Of a stretch of DNA of 64,000 nucleotides, positions 63,656-64,000 are shown one piece after another. Source of the stretch: Drosophila persimilis (lineage: Eukaryota; Arthropoda; Insecta; Diptera; Drosophilidae); assembly GCF_003286085.1 (NCBI RefSeq), contig NW_020825289.1:15562001-15626000 (forward strand), in the 5' to 3' direction. The position numbers were made by a program, and so were the translations under genes. The notes beneath the pieces were generated by a model, which searched no databases, was not told the DNA's origin, and worked only from the letters and a program-made list of their open reading frames with translations. Position 1 is the stretch's first letter. Every line of letters begins with the position of its first letter.

Positions 63656-64000
63656 CTGCAAGAGAGAGCGAGAGAGAGGTCGCGTTAGAAGTGCTTATAA
63701 TCGGTTTAGTTCAGTCTAGTTCCGAGGGGCACCCATAGACAAATTAAAATTAAAATTAAATAAGCTATTAATACAAATTCAATATGTGCATTATATGTGC
63801 AGATTGGCCGCACAAGTATTTACATAAATTATTGCAAGTTTCGGTTAGCCGCAAATGATTTCAGCCGCTTAAAGTGCAGCGGTAGGAGCTGTTTATGCAA
63901 TAATGCAAAACATATCATCATTACTGAACGATGACTTCAAAATGCATTCCCCTCACCCTTTCAAAAACTTTTTAAATTCATTCATCATTTGTTTTTCAAT
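63656..64000 (-). other. Start of the next upstream dve intron
   Basis: Follows (on the minus strand, precedes) the acceptor TTGCAG at 63656-63661. AT-rich, no coding sequence; the intron continues beyond the window. Confidence 0.6.

Noticed and set aside
1..64000. CRISPR arrays, bacterial operons, tRNA or rRNA genes
   Set aside because: No spaced direct repeats, no B-box-containing cloverleaf or rRNA sequence found; the DNA is animal nuclear.

Overview
The window is animal nuclear DNA from a Drosophila species. The introns are short (57-66 nt) or multi-kilobase, with fly-type donors and acceptors. DRE (TATCGATA) promoter elements and abundant CA/GA/TATG microsatellites are present. The gene content matches the dve - CG5819 - windpipe - T3dh - Liprin-gamma neighbourhood that I recall for D. 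melanogaster 2R (58D, Muller element C). That gene order comes from memory, not from a search. The species cannot be fixed; an obscura-group fly would fit the repeat style, but this is a guess.

Layout, left to right. (1) 1-4775, plus strand: the 3' half of a liprin-beta/gamma scaffold gene (end of SAM2, SAM3, disordered tail, one 24-nt microexon). (2) 5998-6156, minus: a 52-residue secreted-peptide gene, convergent with the liprin. (3) 6993-7208, minus: a 71-residue unrecognised protein. It shares a DRE-bearing divergent promoter with (4) 7466-9183, plus: T3dh, an iron-dependent hydroxyacid-oxoacid transhydrogenase in five exons, one of its introns GC-AG. (5) 10990-14410, minus: a 1059-residue leucine-rich-repeat (LRR) type I membrane protein with a long acidic, tyrosine-containing N-terminal extension. 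(6) 14.4-42.5 kb: about 28 kb without convincing coding sequence. It holds candidate 5' exons and promoters for the flanking LRR genes, a strong CTCF-type motif, and most copies of a dispersed palindromic decamer. (7) 42602-44662, plus: windpipe (wdp), a chondroitin-sulfate LRR proteoglycan in one coding exon. (8) 45887-48844, minus: a second LRR receptor-like protein (probably CG5819), 921 residues, with a PDZ-ligand-like C-terminus. (9) 49.5-58.2 kb: non-coding. (10) 59250-63655, minus: the 3' four coding exons of defective proventriculus (dve), a SATB-related factor with an N-terminal ULD-type domain, a CUT-like segment and two atypical K50 homeodomains.

Three of the complete genes encode cell-surface LRR proteins of different architecture within about 38 kb. 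Two further genes encode a synaptic scaffold (liprin) and a developmental homeodomain factor (dve). The large non-coding stretches are what would be expected of regulatory DNA for developmentally patterned genes. I did not find a mobile system, CRISPR array, rRNA or tRNA gene. The most novel-looking items are the short secreted-peptide gene, the unrecognised 71-residue protein, the perfect decamer TACATATGTA repeated ten times, the stopless 66-nt intron in the first LRR gene, and the CTCF-type boundary candidate.
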